Assembly (NCBI GenBank): GCA_032717465.1
Contig: CM064691.1
Location: 4,861,569-4,925,568, forward strand
Direction of reading: 5' to 3'
DNA: 64,000 bases
From: Coenobita brevimanus
Taxonomy: Eukaryota; Arthropoda; Malacostraca; Decapoda; Coenobitidae
The notes beneath the pieces were generated by a model. It was not told where the DNA came from. It worked only from the letters and a program-made list of their open reading frames with translations, and ran no database searches. Below are positions 58,820 to 64,000 of this stretch, in pieces. The translations under genes were made by a program, and so were the position numbers. Within the stretch, counting starts at the first letter, position 1. Each line of letters begins with the position of its first letter.

Positions 58820-59755
58820 CTGCGCGCAAGCAGTGTAAGGAAAGCTCATTTCTTTTAGTCTCGCTTAAAATGGCCCCAGTTTTCTTTGAATGCTGGACTT
58901 GCGCATGAGGAAGAATTATTTTTGTGTACCATTTTTCTCAGACAAATTATAATATGTAGTTGCCTACTGTATATATCTCTCTCTTCTGTTCCTATACAGT
59001 TAATGCATAGCAAATTGTTGCTTATCCGTCCACATTTATTAAACTCTACTTAAGGCTTTTTCTTTTTTACTTTTTTTTTTTTTAACTTAAAATAGGCCCA
59101 CCATGCATTTTGCCAAAGACACCTAGCTCGTCAGTGATGGAATTGTAATAGCATAGTTTCTTTTATTTCAAACTAAGGGTTTAAGTTGTTATGCAGCGTA
59201 TTCTGAGTCCTGACTTCTCGGGTTCAGGTACGGTGCGGTGCCGGGTTCTTTGTTACCGACCGGGTCAGTACAGGCAAGGAAGGAAAACACAAACACCACT
59301 GGTCAAAAGGCACATTTATATATTACCAAAAGACAAACACACACAAGTTCTATGAGCAAACCTGAGGAACTTACAATGACTTGAAATAGGTTGTAAAACA
59401 ATCTCATTCCACCTAGTTCAGCAAGTCTGACCGGTATGCGGAGTTACACCTTCCCAATATGGAGGGATGTCCTCACAGTGTCACAGACAATATTCCACAA
59501 ATATATCAGGTACGTTATGTTCAGTACACACGGACAATATAGTACAGTATACCCAATATGACATGCGCGCGACATGGACGATAATATACAGTATACTCAA
59601 GCCCTTAAGTCTAGGTGGTCGCGTGATATAGACGAATTCCTAGCTAGTACAATACATCCGCGTGACGTAGACGATATCCTAGTTAACCTTATGTTATATA
59701 CGCGTTTACACAGGACGAGAATATATGATGTCCCGCACTGGTCAGGGAGGGGAGG
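58819..59755. other. Intergenic, with phased CGCG repeats near the end
   Basis: No gene. At about 59565-59700 three imperfect units begin CGCG(A/T)GACATGGACGATA, CGCGTGATATAGACGA and CGCGTGACGTAGACGATA, 42-65 bp apart. The small open frame over them is probably fortuitous. Confidence 0.45.
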
Positions 59756-59789
59756 GAGGGGTTTGTAGTGAGTGTAGGGTGGGTCTGTT

Positions 59790-60000
59790 CCGGGGGGGGG
59801 GGGAGACAGGGATCGGGGGCCTAGGGTGGTGTACACTGGGGGGTTATACTAACGTATAGTGTCCTGTGGGGAGGGGGCAACACTGGGGGAGGTTTTCACG
59901 TCTGAGGCCAACTCGTGGGTGGGCGCCACACGCTCCGCTCGTACGGTTATGAGTACCAGGACCCATATACATATAGGGTCTTCTCACACCTTTCCACTAC
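59790..60000. other. G-rich block with CACTGGGGG motifs and a palindrome
   Basis: Runs of 5-13 G (e.g. about 59790-59803), repeated CACTGGGGG motifs, and at 59960-59980 a near-perfect 21-bp palindrome beginning GACCCATATA and ending in GGGTC. A related set occurs at 61784-61960, on the other side of the THAP exon. Confidence 0.5.
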
Positions 60001-60099
60001 GCAGATTTACTGACGTCACGCTTGAGACAGGGCACTCCTCCCATTTCTCCCCACCCACCATCTCCCTTGGGACCTCAGAGGGAGGCCTCAAGTCGCGGT

Positions 60100-61230
60100 G
60101 AGGTGCAGCTGTCTGTCATCCTCCATACCCACCCCTCCCACCTTGCTTCCTTTACACAACACTGTTCCCCACACACATTTCCTCAATTCAAATGATTGTT
60201 TAACTTCTCCCTTCTCATATTTAAAGGTACATGATTTACAAATAAACACAATATACTCTAATAGTGACATTTATTAGGATACATGGATATCATCTTGTTA
60301 TAAATGATACCGGATGTTTATTGGTACTGCTACCGGTATTGACTATATGTTACTATGCAGGCTTCATTTCCTTAACTTCGACATCTTACTCTGCAGCTTT
60401 CGTGTCGAGTTAGCCAAATTTCTGTTTAATACCCGCATCCTGAAAAATACTCGGTATCGAACAAAAAGGCTGATTACTTAAGTAGGAAGAGACACATGCC
60501 TATATATTAGTACTGACAATGCCTTGCCAGTTGTCTTTTAAATTACCGTTGGTAAGGCTTAAGTTTTATGCTGGTTTTAAGCCACAGTATGTCAAATGTA
60601 TATATTCCGCATATATCATGGAGAGAGAGAGAGAGAGAGACTGTGTAGATACCAAATCGTTAATTATAAATAACAAATCTCTTAATCCGAGCTATTAAAT
60701 ATATGTGAATGTATTTCATATACTCTTTGTGGCTTCATGTACATGAAAAGCTATATAGTTTTTACGAATTATTCACTTTTTGAGAACGAAAAGTGGCTGT
60801 ATAAATCATTTCCAACGACCTGGCACCGTTGTTTTTGCGCCCTGGAAGGGTGGGAGGGAGGGAGGGAAGGAAGGGGGGGGGATGATAACATACTTTTTGC
60901 CAAACGCTTCCAGATGGAATTACTACGTTACGAACCTGCTTTAAACAAATACATTCTGCGATATACCGTACTTAATTTTCAACACTACTGCTTTCTTGCT
61001 AGGGTACTCAGTAATGGTTACCTACAGTACGTGGGTAGAACAAAATAATGGTGGGTAAATATGAATACTAGCAACTCATACTAGTGCGGTGGCCAGTTGC
61101 CTCAATTTATTTTACCTGGGCTGGTAAATGCAATGCACCACGTGCTTTTCCACATTTCTGCAAGCACTAACCCCGTGAGGGGCGATATACTGTACATCTT
61201 ATAAAGAACAAAGCCCACCATATACAGGGA
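60100..61230. other. Intergenic or possible THAP gene intron, no exon seen
   Basis: Lies downstream of the THAP exon on the minus strand. I found no further exon with recognisable domain content. (GA)n at about 61242-61286 adjoins the exon. Confidence 0.4.
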
Positions 61231-61241
61231 TATGCACTTAC

Positions 61242-61290
<49 letters not shown>

Positions 61291-61304
61291 GGAAGGGACT
61301 TAAC

Positions 61305-61598
61305 ATTTAATGAAGCTGATGGCAGATTCAGTGTTGGCAGGGCGTGATCTTCAAGGCGTATTTGATTTTTTGGAATGTGCAGTTTGAGAAGTTCATATTT
61401 CAGATTTCTTTTATAAGCACTTTGTTCAAAGTGAAGGCTGCAGATGCGAGCAGTATTCGGATTAATTGTGTCTTTCCTCTTGCACAGATGAATCCACTTA
61501 CGTCTAATCTCTTCATCTTTGGGGAAAATATGGAAAGTTATATCCCCACCTTTCTTCAGTAAAGAGTTACATCCAAACACTGCACAATTGGTAGGCAT
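61305..61598 (-). CDS. THAP-domain zinc-finger exon (first coding exon, partial gene)
   Basis: Starts at the ATG at 61598. The frame upstream has no better start. 98 residues are followed by a plausible donor GTTAAGT at 61304-61298, just before a (CT)n microsatellite. The THAP C2CH finger is complete: C5, C10, C53 and H56, with the invariant P26, W35, F57 and the closing ALPTL (residues 86-90) corresponding to AVPTI. THAP domains bind DNA and occur in transcription regulators and in P-element-type transposases. No downstream exon or transposase domain could be recognised, so I cannot say which. The upstream region has a CRE at 61739-61746 beside a CpG-rich GCGCAAACGCGACGCG, suggesting a host promoter. 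Confidence 0.62.
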
Positions 61599-61738
61599 TA
61601 TTTCACTGGGCACATACAATGGAATAAAGTGCAGGTGACAGAGGTGACCTGTTTGTCGCCGTGACCTCAGAGCAACTGAGTCTACTTCTCACTATATGGC
61701 AACCCCTTCTCGGAAGACCTCACCTGGTGTCTTCGCCA

Positions 61739-61746
61739 TGACGTCA
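61739..61746. promoter_or_regulatory. Palindromic CRE (TGACGTCA)
   Basis: A perfect CREB/ATF consensus 141 bp upstream of the THAP start codon, next to TGCGCAAACGCG, which resembles an NRF-1-type CpG element. A promoter role is inferred from position only. Confidence 0.45.
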
Positions 61747-61783
61747 TGCGCAAACGCGACGCGTTTTGGGGTCGATATGGTCA

Positions 61784-61965
61784 GACCCTGTATGTATATG
61801 GGTCCTGATGAGTACAATCGTATACAAAAGGGGAACAACACTAGGTCCACCAGTGGGATAAGTAGGGGCTAGTTCACTGGGGTAGGGTGTACGAACACTG
61901 GGGGACACAACAACACAGGGGGGCACGGGGGTAGGGTTCACTAGCACTGGGGGGGGGGACACACA
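61784..61965. other. G-rich block with palindrome, partner of 59790-60000
   Basis: A 21-bp near-palindrome at 61784-61804 (GACCCTGTAT, ending GGGTC) and repeated CACTGGGG motifs on the plus strand, ending with a G-run at about 61950-61959. It shares motifs, but not full alignment, with 59790-60000. Confidence 0.45.
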
Positions 61966-62029
61966 GTCTTGAGAGTCTAGTATTCACAGCCCTGGCAGAG
62001 TGGAGGGCATGGGCCACGGGTGGCGAGAG

Positions 62030-63519
62030 GGCCTACGCCGGGAACCTCAGGTGGCGGCCAGGCATAGGGGGTGGGCCGTCCAGGATATAACACAGGGGTA
62101 GGTTGTCGGTGTGGTTGCCATTAGTCCTGGAGGAGTTGATGTGTGGTGTGGTGGGCGGCTCCCTAGCCACAACAGCCCGGCTGGAGCTGGGGCTCTCCGG
62201 GCTAGGGCCGAAGAGGGCCAGAAGGCATGCTGCTCGGCACTGGTCCTTAGTCATTGTTGGGGTCCTGGGGGTGGACCTGGGGCTGCCCGGACCTAGGGTC
62301 GGCCGGGGGGAGGGTGGTGCCCTGGCTGGGCTGCCGTCACGTCTGGCAGAGGCGGCTGTCAGGGAGGAACTGCGACCATCTGCGTCGGGGGAGGTCCGGC
62401 GCTGCAGCAGGCGCCTGGGGAGGCCCGTTGACTCTGGGAACTGCAGTCTCGTCTGCGGGAGGAGGCTGTCAGGACTGGACTGCGGCCTCTCATCCTGGTG
62501 GAGTCCTTCAGCACCTGGGGAGGGCAGGGCTGCAAGGACCGGACACCTGGCCTCAGGAACGTCTTGCCTGGCCTGGTCTCTGGTGGGATTCCTGTAGGGG
62601 AGCAGATCCCACCCTCGCAAGGAGAGAGGCGGGGAGAGGGGTGCCTCGCTTCACCGCAGGAGGGGTGGGCAGAGCAAGAGTTGTTTCCCTCTGTAGGAGC
62701 TTGGGGACTAGCAGAGGGAGAGCAGCCGAGGGCCGACCCTCCTACTTGGCGGGCCTGTGAGGCCTGCCGAAACTCCAGTCTGGGGTGTGTGGGGGAGGTC
62801 CGGGGGACGTTCCCTCCATCAGGCAGCCCCATTGGGCACTGCTTGTGCTCCTACGGGAGACAGGGGTGTGAGAGGAGTCGGATGAGATTCCTCCATACAC
62901 CGCCAGACCTGGCAGCTGGGAGTAGGCACCCGACGGGCTCTCTCGGCAAAAGCCACGGCTCCGGCGAAGCCTGCACTCCTGCCGTAGGGCCTGGGACTCT
63001 TGTCCCAGTGGCGTCAGGAGGAAGATGTCGGGCGAACTCTCTCAGCTTAAACCATAGCTCTGGCAGAGCGTGTCCTCCTTCTCTCAGGGTAGGAGGATAG
63101 CACCACTTGAGGCTCCTCCTGAGTTCTCTGTTAAATAGGAGACCAATCTAGGAGACTCGGCATCCGAGGGTTTGCTTGGGATCTTGCCACTGCAAGTCCC
63201 ACTTCGATTCTGGCAAGTGTTCCCTCTGCTGGAGAGTAGTGTACTTTTCCTGTACACTGACGGGTGGTCTGGCTGCGGGGAAGAGGGGCGTCGGGTCACG
63301 GGAGAGATATGTGGCTCTTTCCTGGAGGGTATTGTCAGGTAAGCTAGCCTCTCTGTCATCTCCTTGTGGGGTGGGTATCACCCCCTCATATTCTCCTCCT
63401 GGGGTGGTGGTATCGGGTTCACCCCGCCGCGCAGGTATTTCATAAGTGTTTGCGCAAATAAACACTTTTTGCTGTTCTTCTGTACACTGAATATCCCGCG
63501 TACCTTTAAAAGTGTTCAT
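62030..63519 (-). other. GC-rich coding-like block, unrecognised
   Basis: About 1.5 kb, much richer in GC than the rest of the window. A minus-strand ATG at 63519 opens a 123-codon frame (MNTFKGTRDIQCTEEQQKVF, later EYEGVIPTPQGDD and SKWDLQWQDPKQTLG) of fairly ordinary amino-acid composition. Beyond its stop the minus strand stays largely open in shifting frames (ELWFKLREFARHLPPDATGT, then Pro/Ser/Arg-rich sequence) to about 62033. That is what a decayed ~500-residue gene or mobile-element protein would leave. The plus strand is also open because of composition. Diverged direct repeats of about 110-115 bp occur at about 62345-62570 (GGCTGTCAGG, then GCACCTGGGGAGG-type), and a pair lies at about 62938 and 63041. 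I assign no function. Confidence 0.35.
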
Positions 63520-64000
63520 TGGGATTTTCTTTGATAAATAATTATTGATATTTTTTTTATTTATTCTTTAAAGACTATTACATCTTTTCACGGCTCCCAC
63601 GCAGCTTCCAGTGCCAGTTATCTGCAGCCAGGCCGGATATAAATAAATTAATAAACAAATAGTAGTAATAGTTGTAGTAGTAACGACAACAGATACATTA
63701 TGAATGAATGAAAAAAATAGAGGGGCACTCAGTGAAGCGCATCTCTCTGACAAGGGCAACGTAATTTCCAATCCACTCTTCATTATGGGTTAGGTTTTCT
63801 CATCATTGCTTAGGGTTTCGTGAAAAGTGTTTTCCAGATCCAGAGTCTAATACGATCGGTCCCCAAAGTTAACCGATCGTTCCTTGGGACATAGACTGAC
63901 TACCCACCAAAGATGGTCCATCCCTCTCTTTTGGCTTTTCAGTAATCCATCTAACATACACCCAAACTAACAAACAAATAAACAAACAGAGGTGAAGACA
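63520..64000. other. Intergenic, no gene seen
   Basis: AT-rich with short TAG/TAA repeats near 63660-63680. Nothing else recognised. Confidence 0.45.

Noticed and set aside
61167..61304. C-terminal Leu/Ser-rich continuation of the THAP frame
   Set aside because: It runs into the (GA)n/(CT)n microsatellite after a good donor site, so the exon most likely ends at 61305.

Overview
The window looks like nuclear DNA of a decapod crustacean. Three things point there. It holds a cluster of small three-exon cuticle protein genes with the arthropod Rebers-Riddiford (Chitin_bind_4) chitin-binding domain, of the kind usually annotated 'pro-resilin-like' in decapods. Simple-sequence repeats such as (CT)n, (TA)n, (AC)n and GATA are extremely dense. 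LINE, tRNA-SINE and MITE copies are frequent. I cannot name the species.

The backbone is the cuticle cluster from 4.8 to 52.9 kb: gene A (+, 4863-8302), pseudogene psiB (-, 14303-15664), gene A' (+, 16308-20674), gene B' (-, 28580-30593), gene C (-, 37453-39855) and gene D (+, 46913-52862). Each intact gene has the same build. A two-codon first exon (Met-Lys) follows a TATA promoter. A second exon of about 125 bp encodes the rest of the signal peptide and a Tyr/Pro linker. A third exon encodes the chitin-binding domain and a Gly/Pro/Tyr tail. All introns are phase 0. The products are predicted secreted cuticle proteins of 134-141 residues. In A, B', C and D the first T of the TATA box lies exactly 60 bp from the A of the start codon.

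The left half is a tandem duplication. Unit 1 (about 4.70-16.15 kb) and unit 2 (about 16.15-30.40 kb) each carry an A-type gene followed by a convergent B-type gene. The junction at about 16,150 cut off exon 1 and the promoter of the first B copy, which has since gained frame-breaking indels and lost its splice acceptor. The second A copy kept only about 150 bp of ancestral upstream DNA and lost its TATA box through a precise 7-bp deletion. One complete copy of each gene (A and B') remains. Unit 2 also gained an approximately 0.9-kb insertion, a DNA transposon with 8-bp target duplications that itself contains a LINE, and a further repeat. The C locus resembles an older copy of the B-type locus.

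Between the genes lie arrays of a repeat rich in TCAAGGTCA (the FTZ-F1-type nuclear receptor site), MITE families with terminal inverted repeats, tRNA-derived SINEs and truncated LINEs. A decayed 2.9-kb LINE sits in intron 1 of gene D, ending 48 bp before exon 2. Right of gene D (53-64 kb) is mostly repeat and low-complexity DNA, with one probable THAP zinc-finger exon (minus strand, 61,305-61,598) and an unexplained GC-rich, coding-like block at 62.0-63.5 kb. Gene models rest on splice signals and paralogue comparison only.
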